A stretch of DNA of 64,000 nucleotides from a virus: positions 1-64,000 of IMG/VR virus record IMGVR_UViG_3300005293_000009. The stretch is one strand, 5' to 3'. Under the pieces are notes generated by a model. The model searched no databases. It was not told where the DNA came from and saw only the letters and a program-made list of their open reading frames with translations. Shown here one piece after another: positions 54,981-61,186 of the stretch. Each line of letters opens with the position of its first letter. The stretch's first letter is position 1. The position numbers were made by a program, and so were the translations under genes.

Positions 54981-55145
54981 TCAGTTGGCGAACAGAACCT
55001 TGCGCTTGTCGATCCAATCGACTACGCGGGCCTCTCCAGCGGGGCGACCCTTGAGCCAAGTGCGGGATGCCGCTTCGGTTCCCCGCGCGTAATCCAGCCA
55101 TTCCCCATCAACGAGAATCTGTCCGAGATATTCTTCCAGTTCCAT
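54981..55145 (-). CDS. Small leftward hypothetical protein
   Basis: 54 residues from the ATG at 55145, with GGGAGAGAAA upstream. Acidic N-terminus (M-E-L-E-E-Y), basic C-terminus (D-K-R-K). One of three leftward genes in the right-hand region, each with its own promoter. Unknown. Confidence 0.75.
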   Translation of the reverse strand: MELEEYLGQILVDGEWLDYARGTEAASRTWLKGRPAGEARVVDWIDKRKVLFAN

Positions 55146-55173
55146 TTTCTCTCCCTTTTGACTTGTTACTTCG

Positions 55174-55202
55174 ATACTACAGGAAAGAATGCGGAATGTC
55201 AA
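55174..55202 (-). promoter_or_regulatory. Leftward promoter with leader
   Basis: TTGACA and TAGTAT with a 17-base spacer on the minus strand; leader of about 25 bases. Divergent from the promoter at 55226. Confidence 0.88.
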
Positions 55203-55225
55203 ACTAAGAATCTTCGGATTCTGGC

Positions 55226-55254
55226 TTGCAATGCCGTGCGGATGGGTGTAGGCT
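55226..55254 (+). promoter_or_regulatory. Promoter with leader
   Basis: TTGCAA and TAGGCT with a 17-base spacer; leader ends in GGGAAGGGAACCTAAA before the ATG at 55286. Confidence 0.85.
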
Positions 55255-55285
55255 GGCTTTAGACAGACAGGGAAGGGAACCTAAA

Positions 55286-55903
55286 ATGTCAAACCTCCAC
55301 ACCCGCCACATCACGGCGGTTTTCCGCACGGCGGATGCCGACCTCATTGCGGAAGGCATCGACTGGTACGCGGACGCGCGCCGCGTTGCGGACGCTTACG
55401 CGGTCAAGTACAACGTGCCGGTGTCGGTCGCGGCTGGCGTGCTCGCGGCGCTCTCGCCCCTCAATTCGTGGGGGAACAACGTCAACCTCGCGGGGCGCAT
55501 GCTCGCGTCGGGCGGGACCCTTGAGCGCGGATATCTCAAGGCGAACCTCGCAAAGGCGCGGGCGATCATGGCTACGGGATCACTTGAGCCTTTGGGCGGG
55601 CTCAAGGTGAACAACTTCTACCTCTCGATCATTACGGGCGGCGCGGAAGGCGTGACGATTGATCGCCACGCATGGTGCATCGCGCACAACGATCGTTCGC
55701 GGACAAACTCGATCCCGAAACTCTCGCCTAAGGCGTACGCGGAGATTGCCGAGCGCTACCGCCGTGCGGCTGTAATCCTCTCGAAAGAGTACGGCATGCC
55801 GCTCTCGCCCGCCGTGGTACAGGCGGTAACGTGGGTTGTCTGGCGTCGGCGGTACTGGGGCGCGGGCGCGTTTGACACTTACAACGTGGATGATGTAAAC
55901 TAG
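55286..55903 (+). CDS. DUF7178-like protein A
   Basis: 205 residues. A-G-V-L-A-A-L-S-P-L-N-S-W-G-N-N, K-V-N-N-F-Y-L and V-T-I-D126-R-H128-A are the family blocks. The helical layout with a conserved Asp recalls HhH-GPD DNA glycosylases but the helix-hairpin-helix is not clear. A second copy lies at 59949. Function unknown; a DNA or nucleotide base-handling enzyme is a reasonable hypothesis. Confidence 0.78.
   Translation: MSNLHTRHITAVFRTADADLIAEGIDWYADARRVADAYAVKYNVPVSVAAGVLAALSPLNSWGNNVNLAGRMLASGGTLERGYLKANLAKARAIMATGSLEPLGGLKVNNFYLSIITGGAEGVTIDRHAWCIAHNDRSRTNSIPKLSPKAYAEIAERYRRAAVILSKEYGMPLSPAVVQAVTWVVWRRRYWGAGAFDTYNVDDVN
55872..55901 (+). promoter_or_regulatory. Leaderless promoter
   Basis: TTGACA and TAAACT with an 18-base spacer, six bases before the ATG at 55908. 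Confidence 0.85.
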
Positions 55904-55907
55904 ATCC

Positions 55908-56150
55908 ATGGTTGTTATCTCATTCTTCATTTTCGCCGGGGTTATAGGTTTCGTGACCTATAACCTCGGACGTGCGCGCCGCATGAATCATGGTCTCAAG
56001 CATCGCCCGGATGACTACGCGGTGAACCTCCAGACAGGCGAGATAATCGAACGCGGTTCGGCAGCGTGGAACCTCGCATGCCGTGAGGGTAACCTCGCGA
56101 CAACCCTACAGCCCCAGAATGGCGCGCGGAAAGGTGTGACGTTCGAATGA
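55908..56150 (+). CDS. Small membrane-anchored protein
   Basis: 80 residues with one N-terminal membrane segment (about 2-19) and a soluble tail. Coupled to the redoxin gene by ATGA, so it may anchor or pair with it. Confidence 0.75.
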   Translation: MVVISFFIFAGVIGFVTYNLGRARRMNHGLKHRPDDYAVNLQTGEIIERGSAAWNLACREGNLATTLQPQNGARKGVTFE

Positions 56151-56371
56151 TCACAGTGTGGACTCAAGCGGGATGCGGGCCGTGCTACGCGCTCAAGCGG
56201 GCGCTCAAGGGCATTACGTACCTTGAGCGGGATGCCGCTAGCGCGGACGCCGGTAGGCTCGCGTACTGGCGCGCTCAAGGCTGGCAGACGCCTATCGTAG
56301 AGCATGCGGGCGGGACGTTCGGGGGTTTCGATCCCGCGAAGGTTCGCGCGCTCGCGGACGCGCGCCGATAG
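56147..56371 (+). CDS. Glutaredoxin / NrdH-like redoxin
   Basis: 74 residues with C10-G-P-C13 in V-W-T-Q-A-G-C-G-P-C, Q-T-P-I-V near 48 (the cis-Pro block) and G-G-F-D-P. Size and motifs fit NrdH/glutaredoxin-like redoxins that supply electrons to ribonucleotide reductase. No reductase gene is in the window, so the host enzyme or one outside it would be the partner. Confidence 0.85.
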   Translation: MITVWTQAGCGPCYALKRALKGITYLERDAASADAGRLAYWRAQGWQTPIVEHAGGTFGGFDPAKVRALADARR

Positions 56372-56387
56372 CGCCCCCCTACGGGGA

Positions 56388-56411
56388 CACGCAAGAGTTT
56401 GACCACTAAAC
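56388..56411 (-). repeat. 24-bp intergenic motif, copy 4
   Basis: On the minus strand: GTTTAGTG, GTCAAA, CTCTTGCGTG. Follows a short CCCC/GGGG hairpin after the redoxin gene. Confidence 0.9.
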
Positions 56412-56449
56412 CCGCGCCGAGATTTCTCGCGCGAGTTTCGCATTTCGTG

Positions 56450-56478
56450 TTGCGGTTTGGCGCGGACCATGCTAAGCT
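56450..56478 (+). promoter_or_regulatory. Promoter with leader
   Basis: TTGCGG and TAAGCT with a 17-base spacer; leader holds ACAGAGAGAAA and CAGGGAGAAGCAC before the ATG at 56520. Confidence 0.8.
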
Positions 56479-56519
56479 AGCTTTAGCAAGACAGAGAGAA
56501 ACTAAACAGGGAGAAGCAC

Positions 56520-56771
56520 ATGAACGTTATCGAGATTGTCTACACTGTCGCTCAGATCGCGGTGGGGAACCTCTACATGTGGGATGCGCCGGGAAACCTC
56601 ACCTTCAAGGTTGTGGGGCTTCACCCGGCTCCGGATGCCGCTTTCGCCGGTAACAGGATCGCCCCGTTCGCGGACGTTATCTGGTCCGATGACAATGGGA
56701 AGGTCACCACGATGAACCTCCAGAGCATCGCCTCGGGCGTGCGGATCGGGCAGATCATCCCGACAGACTGA
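56520..56771 (+). CDS. Small hypothetical protein
   Basis: 83 residues, beta-rich, with V-G-N-L-Y-M-W-D-A-P-G. Unknown family. Confidence 0.75.
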   Translation: MNVIEIVYTVAQIAVGNLYMWDAPGNLTFKVVGLHPAPDAAFAGNRIAPFADVIWSDDNGKVTTMNLQSIASGVRIGQIIPTD

Positions 56772-56773
56772 AC

Positions 56774-56805
56774 GCGGGGGAGCTACGGCTCCCCCGCTTT
56801 CGTTT
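56774..56805 (+). terminator. Intrinsic terminator
   Basis: Perfect ten-base stem GCGGGGGAGC / GCTCCCCCGC with a TACG loop, then TTTCGTTT. Confidence 0.92.
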
Positions 56806-56809
56806 GCCC

Positions 56810-56833
56810 GTTTAGTGCCCATATGCTTACGTG
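56810..56833 (+). repeat. 24-bp intergenic motif, copy 5 (diverged)
   Basis: GTTTAGTG, CCCATA, TGCTTACGTG; two mismatches in the second half. Confidence 0.85.
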
Positions 56834-56908
56834 CTCCGGACGTGCGGCGCGTGCCGCGAGCATGCGGCAGGGGTTATCAATCTGTTACCAAAGTCATGCG
56901 GTTTCGGG

Positions 56909-56937
56909 TTTGCAATGACGCCGGATGCGTGTATAGT
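56909..56937 (+). promoter_or_regulatory. Promoter with leader
   Basis: TTTGCA and TATAGT with a 17-base spacer; leader of about 55 bases ends in CAGGAAGG before the ATG at 56995. Confidence 0.75.
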
Positions 56938-56994
56938 AGTAATTACAGAGGGACACCCAGTAAGGGACTCCCCAGAACAGGAAGGTTAGTCATC

Positions 56995-57336
56995 ATGGCT
57001 ACCACCACGAAAGATCGCCGCAACGCCGCTCGCAAGCCGGGGCTCAACGTCACGAACGACGCCGCGCTCCACGCCCTTGTGAATCGCCACAAGGAACTCA
57101 AGGCAATCGAGCGCGCCGCCGCCGAGGCTGAGCGCGAGCGCAAGGGCATCGAGTCCGAACTTCGTGCCGCCATGGGTGACGAAGAGCAGATCGTCGTGCG
57201 CGGTGTCGTCATCGCTCGCCTGTCGTCCGAGCGCAAGACGCAGAAGATCGACAGGGACACGCTCCGCAACGTCTTCCCCGAGGCCTACAGCGCGGTTGTG
57301 TCCTACGCGCCGTATCGCTACATCGAGGTCCTGTAG
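56995..57336 (+). CDS. Coiled-coil protein
   Basis: 113 residues from the ATG at 56995. Residues about 28-60 (R-H-K-E-L-K-A-I-E-R-A-A-A-E-A-E-R-E-R) form a coiled coil; the end (Y-A-P-Y-R-Y-I-E-V-L) is strand-like. It resembles small phage recombination- or nuclease-associated proteins in layout, but no family is certain. Confidence 0.75.
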   Translation: MATTTKDRRNAARKPGLNVTNDAALHALVNRHKELKAIERAAAEAERERKGIESELRAAMGDEEQIVVRGVVIARLSSERKTQKIDRDTLRNVFPEAYSAVVSYAPYRYIEVL

Positions 57337-57345
57337 CCTCACACA

Positions 57346-57378
57346 GAAAGCCCCCGGCCCTTGCGGTCGGGGGTTTTC
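57346..57378 (+). terminator. Terminator containing the next -35
   Basis: GAAAGCCCCCG pairs with CGGGGGTTTTC. The TTGCGG -35 of the next promoter lies in the loop. Confidence 0.88.
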
Positions 57379-57389
57379 TAGTGTAAGCT
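57361..57389 (+). promoter_or_regulatory. Promoter nested in terminator, with leader
   Basis: TTGCGG and TAAGCT with a 17-base spacer; leader ends in AAGGGAGGCCACA before the ATG at 57416. Confidence 0.8.
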
Positions 57390-57415
57390 ATGAGTAACAG
57401 ACAAGGGAGGCCACA

Positions 57416-57652
57416 ATGGCTATCAACACGGCAGGATACCACGTCGCAGGAATCGCGCGGGCGTCACGCATGAACCCCTCGCCCCGCTATGAGGCGCGGG
57501 TGTACGTCATGCGCCATGAGGCGGATGAGCGGCACATCGTGATCGACGCCGAGCTAGGCAAGATCGTGAAGCGGTTCCGCGACACTGAGACAGCGTGGAT
57601 GGACGCCGAGCGCTGGGCGAACGACTACGCCGACAAGGTGCACGCGGAGTAG
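57416..57652 (+). CDS. Small hypothetical protein
   Basis: 78 residues, basic then helical (A-W-M-D-A-E-R-W-A-N-D-Y). Unknown. Confidence 0.75.
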   Translation: MAINTAGYHVAGIARASRMNPSPRYEARVYVMRHEADERHIVIDAELGKIVKRFRDTETAWMDAERWANDYADKVHAE

Positions 57653-57682
57653 GGCGCGGGGCTTCGGCCCCAAACCCAGCAA

Positions 57683-57706
57683 CACGCAAGAGTAGCGCCG
57701 CTAAAC
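57683..57706 (-). repeat. 24-bp intergenic motif, copy 6
   Basis: On the minus strand: GTTTAGCG, GCGCTA, CTCTTGCGTG. Confidence 0.88.
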
Positions 57707-58023
57707 GCGGGAAAAACTGCCGGTAGAACCACTTAGGGGGAGAGTGCGCTAACACTCTCCCCTTGCATCCTCCGGTTCGGATTCACCACTCACGGGTTTC
57801 ACCTGCCAGGGCCGTTGGACACCCCTTAGCGTTGGCCGATATTTAGTTATTGTGCATGTTAGGGTGTGGACTCTTTGGCGGTCGCACTTACCCCTACGGG
57901 GACTCGAATTCCTAGGCTCACGGACTGAACGCCCGGTCTTGCTGTGATCTTCGCCCTTTTGGTTGTCACCAGCTTATCATGGTTGCGGAGCGTATGTCAA
58001 CTTCAATCTCATCCAATTTCAGA
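57707..58023. other. Non-coding region with hairpins, possible structured RNA
   Basis: No plausible gene on either strand. A perfect ten-base hairpin GGGGAGAGTG / CACTCTCCCC sits at 57737-57762. Further along, GGTTCGGATTC at 57773, CCCCTACGGGG at 57891-57901 and a minus-strand TTCGAGT recall tRNA T-arms, but no cloverleaf closes. It may be an RNA of unknown type or the remains of a tRNA locus. Confidence 0.5.
57737..57762 (+). terminator. Strong hairpin, possible terminator
   Basis: Perfect ten-base stem with a CGCTAA loop, followed by TTGC rather than a U-run. Confidence 0.65.
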
Positions 58024-58052
58024 TTTGTTTTCGCGCCAGAGTATGCTAAGCT
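58024..58052 (+). promoter_or_regulatory. Promoter with leader
   Basis: TTTGTT and TAAGCT with a 17-base spacer; leader holds ACAACAGAGAGAAAGGA before the ATG at 58089. The -35 is weak. Confidence 0.65.
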
Positions 58053-58088
58053 TGCCGTAGGCAGAACAACAGAGAGAAAGGAACTGCC

Positions 58089-58298
58089 ATGAACGAGGAC
58101 TTCGAGTCGGAGCTTTACGACGAGGGCTTCCTGGACGACATTGAGTCGTTCTCGGACACGTCCCTCGATGACGAGGACGAGGACTGGGACGACGAGGACG
58201 AGCCCGAGTACGATGACGCGGACTACTGGGACGAGCGCCAGGCCGCGTACGACGACGAGTGGCCCGACCCGCTGGAACTTCCGAGCTACGGGTCGTAG
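58089..58298 (+). CDS. Extremely acidic small protein
   Basis: 69 residues with 32 Asp/Glu and a single Arg, spread along the whole chain with Tyr/Trp in between. Such composition is found in DNA-mimic anti-restriction proteins such as Ocr and in some histone-like inhibitors. No sequence family is recognised. It is a single-gene unit with promoter, ribosome site, terminator and motif copy 7. Confidence 0.8.
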   Translation: MNEDFESELYDEGFLDDIESFSDTSLDDEDEDWDDEDEPEYDDADYWDERQAAYDDEWPDPLELPSYGS

Positions 58299-58303
58299 CG
58301 CAT

Positions 58304-58352
58304 AGCCCCAGGTTTTCAACGCCGGTACTACTCCGGGACCTGGGGCTTCGTG
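58304..58352 (+). terminator. Hairpin terminator
   Basis: Perfect ten-base stem AGCCCCAGGT / ACCTGGGGCT with a 24-base loop. Confidence 0.8.
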
Positions 58353-58359
58353 CTGCCCG

Positions 58360-58383
58360 GTTTAGTGGCGAGACTCTTGCGTT
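58360..58383 (+). repeat. 24-bp intergenic motif, copy 7
   Basis: GTTTAGTG, GCGAGA, CTCTTGCGTT. Lies between convergent units. Confidence 0.9.
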
Positions 58384-58407
58384 GCGCTGCTCGCGCCGCA
58401 AATGACA

Positions 58408-58427
58408 ACAGCCCCTTTCGGGGCTGT
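58408..58427 (-). terminator. Terminator of the leftward gene
   Basis: Eight-base stem ACAGCCCC / GGGGCTGT with a four-base loop, just past the leftward gene's end. Confidence 0.75.
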
Positions 58428-58430
58428 GTG

Positions 58431-58652
58431 TCAGGCGAAGATTCCGCGTGCCGCTTCCCAGGCTTCCTGGGCTCGGGCTTCTTCCCATCCCCGGTTCTCG
58501 TAGTAGCGTTCTACTGCGAGTTCTGCCTGAACCTCAGCGTACGATTCTTCGGCATCCGGGAGGTATTCGCAAATCTGCGCGAAGGTGAATGTAACGCCGG
58601 GGCGAATCAGGCCGCAACGCTTAGCGCGGGCGATGATATCCATGGGGTTCAT
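58431..58652 (-). CDS. Leftward small helical protein
   Basis: 73 residues from the ATG at 58652 with AGGGAA upstream. Begins D-I-I-A-R-A-K-R-C-G-L and ends with a Glu/Ala-rich helix; F-T-F-A-Q-I-C-E-Y could be a turn of a DNA-binding fold. Unknown. Confidence 0.75.
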   Translation of the reverse strand: MNPMDIIARAKRCGLIRPGVTFTFAQICEYLPDAEESYAEVQAELAVERYYENRGWEEARAQEAWEAARGIFA

Positions 58653-58699
58653 TTCGTTCCCTGTCTCTCTGTTTAGTTTCTGTCTTGCTGTATATCTAT

Positions 58700-58728
58700 A
58701 CTCTACAGCACAATGCCGCGAGAGTCAA
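58700..58728 (-). promoter_or_regulatory. Leftward promoter with leader
   Basis: TTGACT and TAGAGT with a 17-base spacer on the minus strand; leader holds AACAGAGAGACAGGGAACG. Divergent from the promoter at 58763. Confidence 0.88.
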
Positions 58729-58762
58729 GCCGAGATTCAAGAAAAAAACTTTCCGTTCTAGG

Positions 58763-58791
58763 TTGACACGTTGCCAGGCATAGGGTAATGT
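58763..58791 (+). promoter_or_regulatory. Promoter of Lsr2-like gene
   Basis: TTGACA and TAATGT with a 17-base spacer; leader of about 45 bases ends in AACAGGAAGAG before the ATG at 58842. Confidence 0.85.
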
Positions 58792-58841
58792 TGTACTTAC
58801 AAGGGCAGAGAGCCCCAAACCACAACAGGAAGAGAAACATC

Positions 58842-59162
58842 ATGCGTACCACCCTCAACATCAAGCACTCGTCCCCCGCCGACCTCGCCCGCGCGCTCCG
58901 CTCCGCCGCCGCGAAGATCGATGCCGGTGACATCACGCCCGGTGCGGACATCACGGTCGGAAGCGTCCGCGTGCAGGTCGCGGTCCCGCAGGAGTCGGAG
59001 AAGCGCGCGTGGGCGCGTGCCAATGGCTACCCGGTCGGTTCGCGCGGTCGCTACTCGAAGGCCCTCGAAGAGGCCTACGCCGCGCACGTCGCGTCGGAGA
59101 AGGCCGCACGCGCCGCAGAGCGCAAGGCCGCACGCGCCGCGAAGGCCCTTGTCAGCGCCTAG
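58842..59162 (+). CDS. Lsr2-like DNA-binding protein
   Basis: 106 residues from the ATG at 58842. R-A-W-A-R-A-N-G-Y-P-V-G-S-R68-G69-R70 matches the Lsr2 C-terminal domain, whose R-G-R enters the minor groove of AT-rich DNA; V-G-S-V-R-V-Q-V precedes it. The C-terminal 25 residues are an Ala/Lys/Arg helix as in histone-like tails. The usual Lsr2 dimerisation N-terminus is not obvious. It could displace or mimic the host silencer. Confidence 0.82.
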   Translation: MRTTLNIKHSSPADLARALRSAAAKIDAGDITPGADITVGSVRVQVAVPQESEKRAWARANGYPVGSRGRYSKALEEAYAAHVASEKAARAAERKAARAAKALVSA

Positions 59163-59188
59163 CGCTCGCGGAAGGTCCCGCTAAGAAT

Positions 59189-59215
59189 CCCCCGGCAAAT
59201 CGCCGGGGGTTTCTT
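59189..59215 (+). terminator. Intrinsic terminator
   Basis: Eight-base stem CCCCCGGC / GCCGGGGG with a five-base loop, followed by TTTCTTG. The next -35 begins at its tail. Confidence 0.9.
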
Positions 59216-59242
59216 GCATTCCCCGCAGAACTATGGTAGGCT
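59214..59242 (+). promoter_or_regulatory. Leaderless promoter
   Basis: TTGCAT and TAGGCT with a 17-base spacer, six bases before the ATG at 59249. Confidence 0.8.
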
Positions 59243-59248
59243 TACAGC

Positions 59249-59401
59249 ATGGACATTACGACACCCTGCCACGGCCTACCCCCGCAGATTGACTATGCGT
59301 TCGAGGGTCGCGCGTACATGCAAGAGCGGGTAGTTGACGGCTTTGGGTGCCCTGCCCCCGGATGCTATCTATCCTGGGATGCCCAAGGCAAAGCGCAATA
59401 G
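59249..59401 (+). CDS. 50-residue Cys-containing protein
   Basis: P-C-H-G and G-C-P-A-P-G-C carry three Cys and one His, a possible zinc site. Start fixed by the leaderless promoter. Unknown. Confidence 0.75.
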   Translation: MDITTPCHGLPPQIDYAFEGRAYMQERVVDGFGCPAPGCYLSWDAQGKAQ

Positions 59402-59404
59402 CGC

Positions 59405-59433
59405 TTGACACAATGGAAAAAGCCTGATAGGCT
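59405..59433 (+). promoter_or_regulatory. Promoter with leader
   Basis: TTGACA and TAGGCT with a 17-base spacer; leader holds GGGAGAGAGG and GGGAAGAGGGAATC before the ATG at 59473. Confidence 0.9.
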
Positions 59434-59472
59434 ATAGACATAGGGAGAGAGGCTCCCAGGGAAGAGGGAATC

Positions 59473-59625
59473 ATGCTCAAGGTCATCGCCACCGGGATCG
59501 CGACCGACTACGCCTTTGAGGCGGAGTTCGCGGAGGCGGCGGCTGAGGATGCCCTCCGCGACTGGTACGCGGACGCGGCGAACTGGCCGCGCTGGGACCA
59601 CGAAGAGGGGAAGTGGGACCTGTAG
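59473..59625 (+). CDS. 50-residue acidic protein
   Basis: A-E-F-A-E-A-A-A-E-D-A-L-R-D-W-Y helix and Trp-rich end (W-P-R-W-D-H-E-E-G-K-W). Unknown. Confidence 0.75.
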   Translation: MLKVIATGIATDYAFEAEFAEAAAEDALRDWYADAANWPRWDHEEGKWDL

Positions 59626-59648
59626 GGTCCCCGCCCCTCGCGGGCCAG

Positions 59649-59672
59649 CACGCAAGAGTCTGCCCACTAAAC
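59649..59672 (-). repeat. 24-bp intergenic motif, copy 8
   Basis: On the minus strand: GTTTAGTG, GGCAGA, CTCTTGCGTG. Its TAG is the stop codon of the leftward gene that follows. Confidence 0.9.
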
Positions 59673-59831
59673 AGAAGAGCCGCGACCCTCGCGGATCGCG
59701 GCGTTCCGTGCCGCCGAGCGCGTGCGCGCTCGCTGTGTGCGGCTGTCGGCGTGCGGACTGGTCCGGGAGCCTTTCCGGAGTTCCTGCATCGCGCGGTACT
59801 GGGCTGTCGGCTCATTCTTGCGCTTGCTCAT
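59667..59831 (-). CDS. 54-residue basic leftward protein
   Basis: From the ATG at 59831 to a TAG inside motif copy 8. Strongly basic (K-R-K-N, T-R-T-Q-R-A-R-T-R-S), likely to bind nucleic acid. Leaderless promoter at the correct distance upstream supports it. Confidence 0.7.
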   Translation of the reverse strand: MSKRKNEPTAQYRAMQELRKGSRTSPHADSRTQRARTRSAARNAAIREGRGSSV

Positions 59832-59837
59832 ACTGAA

Positions 59838-59865
59838 AGCTTAGCACACTCTCGCGAGGATGCAA
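59838..59865 (-). promoter_or_regulatory. Leftward leaderless promoter
   Basis: TTGCAT and TAAGCT with a 16-base spacer on the minus strand; the -10 is six bases before the ATG at 59831. Confidence 0.75.
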
Positions 59866-59889
59866 GACAAAAGTTTTTTTAGTTTGAGC

Positions 59890-59917
59890 TTGCATTCTCG
59901 CTGGAACCTGATAAGCT
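59890..59917 (+). promoter_or_regulatory. Promoter with leader
   Basis: TTGCAT and TAAGCT with a 16-base spacer; leader ends in GAGAGAGGAACCCCAA before the ATG at 59949. Confidence 0.78.
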
Positions 59918-59948
59918 TGCTATCAAGAGCAAGAGAGAGGAACCCCAA

Positions 59949-60560
59949 ATGCTCAACACCATCCCCACCCCCGCGCACATCGTCGCGGCGTTCCACGCCA
60001 TTGATGACCTGGCTGACGTGTCGGCAGGCATCGCATGGTATGAGGATGCCTACGGCATGGCTGAGACGCTGGGCGTCGTCTACGGGTGCACTACGGCACA
60101 GGCGGCAGGCATCATCGCCGCGCTGAGCCCTCAGCAGGGCTGGGCGCAGAACGTCAAGGCGGCAGAGAAATTCCTCGCCACGGGCGCGCGTGTGCACACT
60201 GAGAGCAACATGGGCAAGTGCCGTCGCATCCTCGCGGGTGAGGACATTCTGAAAGTGCTCAACGCACCTAAGACCCAGAATTTCTACCTGGGAATTGTGA
60301 GCATGGGCGTTCAGGGCGTGTGCATTGATCGGCACGCGCTTGATATCGCCCTGGGCGTCCGCCACACTGACGCCTCGCGCCCTGCCATTGGCGCGCGTCT
60401 CTACGTCACCGCCGCACAGGCCTACAGGGACGCCGCTGAGGCCCTGAACGCTGAGGGTGTGGTAATCACCCCGGCAGAGCTTCAGAGCGTCACCTGGGCC
60501 GCACACGTCCCCGTGTGGTCGGGCGTCAAGACGGGTGAGCCGGTCGCGCTGAGCTACTGA
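59949..60560 (+). CDS. DUF7178-like protein B
   Basis: 203 residues, paralogue of the protein at 55286. A-G-I-I-A-A-L-S-P-Q-Q-G-W, T-Q-N-F-Y-L-G-I and C-I-D127-R-H129-A line up. Divergence is large, so the pair is old or came separately. The conserved D-R-H suggests an enzyme; substrate unknown. Confidence 0.8.
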   Translation: MLNTIPTPAHIVAAFHAIDDLADVSAGIAWYEDAYGMAETLGVVYGCTTAQAAGIIAALSPQQGWAQNVKAAEKFLATGARVHTESNMGKCRRILAGEDILKVLNAPKTQNFYLGIVSMGVQGVCIDRHALDIALGVRHTDASRPAIGARLYVTAAQAYRDAAEALNAEGVVITPAELQSVTWAAHVPVWSGVKTGEPVALSY

Positions 60561-60571
60561 GGCAAGGCAAG

Positions 60572-60606
60572 CGCCCTAGAATCTCTCAGAGAATCTAGGG
60601 CGTTTG
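60572..60606 (+). terminator. Intrinsic terminator
   Basis: Nine-base stem CGCCCTAGA / TCTAGGGCG with an inner TCTC/GAGA pair, followed by TTT. Confidence 0.85.
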
Positions 60607-60608
60607 AC

Positions 60609-60638
60609 TTGACAGAATGGCGCGGCATGCCTTATGCT
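60609..60638 (+). promoter_or_regulatory. Promoter with leader
   Basis: TTGACA and TATGCT with an 18-base spacer; leader ends in AGGGAGAGAGGAACCCC before the ATG at 60665. Confidence 0.88.
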
Positions 60639-60664
60639 TGTACTAACAGGGAGAGAGGAACCCC

Positions 60665-60790
60665 ATGGACATCACTCACGAAGACTACTGCGACTGCGGT
60701 GACGCGCAGGCTTGCGCAGAGCGCGAGGCGGAGGCGCACAAGGGCCTCGCGCACGCGGACCCGGTGTGGGTCGCGAGCATCAGCCGCTAG
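60665..60790 (+). CDS. 41-residue Cys-containing protein
   Basis: Y-C-D-C-G-D and A-C-A-E near residues 8-18, with two or three His later. Possible zinc site. Unknown. Confidence 0.7.
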   Translation: MDITHEDYCDCGDAQACAEREAEAHKGLAHADPVWVASISR

Positions 60791-60795
60791 CGGGA

Positions 60796-60824
60796 GGGGC
60801 TGGGCCTACGGGCTCAGCCCTTTT
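60796..60824 (+). terminator. Intrinsic terminator
   Basis: GGGCTGGGCC pairs with GGGCTCAGCCC (one wobble), loop TAC, followed by TTTT. Confidence 0.88.
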
Positions 60825-60837
60825 ACCGGCCCCGGCA

Positions 60838-60861
60838 CACGCAAGAGTATCGGCACTAAAC
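60838..60861 (-). repeat. 24-bp intergenic motif, copy 9
   Basis: On the minus strand: GTTTAGTG, CCGATA, CTCTTGCGTG. Sits 27 bases before the next -35. Confidence 0.92.
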
Positions 60862-60888
60862 TGGGCGGAAATTAGTTTCCATTTCGGT

Positions 60889-60918
60889 TTGACATATGCC
60901 CCCGGCATGCTATAGACT
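60889..60918 (+). promoter_or_regulatory. Promoter with leader
   Basis: TTGACA with TAGACT at 18 bases or TATAGA at 16; leader ends in GAGGGAGAGGAACCCCAGA before the ATG at 60947. Confidence 0.85.
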
Positions 60919-60946
60919 GTAAGTAACGAGGGAGAGGAACCCCAGA

Positions 60947-61147
60947 ATGGCCGCAACAATCGCCGCAGAGTCGGCACTCGACAACCTGATCGAAGAGGAA
61001 TGGTTTGACGCTGAGGGCATCCTGATCAATCGGACGGATGACGGCGCGATCATCGTCTGGTGCGACCGGGAAGTCTACTACATCAGTAGCGAGGGTTTCA
61101 TCAGCCGCCGCGACTTCAAGGGTGGACCCCAGCGGGTCATCCTGTAA
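60947..61147 (+). CDS. Small hypothetical protein
   Basis: 66 residues, acidic N-terminal helix and beta hairpin (I-I-V-W-C-D-R-E-V-Y-Y-I). Unknown. Confidence 0.75.
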   Translation: MAATIAAESALDNLIEEEWFDAEGILINRTDDGAIIVWCDREVYYISSEGFISRRDFKGGPQRVIL

Positions 61148-61156
61148 AAACTAGAG

Positions 61157-61186
61157 TGGCCTGGGGGTTTGACTCCCAGGCCATTC
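61157..61186 (+). terminator. Terminator enclosing the next -35
   Basis: TGGCCTGGG pairs with CCCAGGCCA around a nine-base loop that includes TTGACT of the next promoter, followed by TTC. Confidence 0.8.

Noticed and set aside
57881-57960. tRNA on either strand (TTCGAGT and CCCCTACGGGG pieces)
   Set aside because: The T-stem does not pair around TTCGAGT, the candidate anticodon loops lack a paired stem with U33, and no acceptor stem closes at the right distance.
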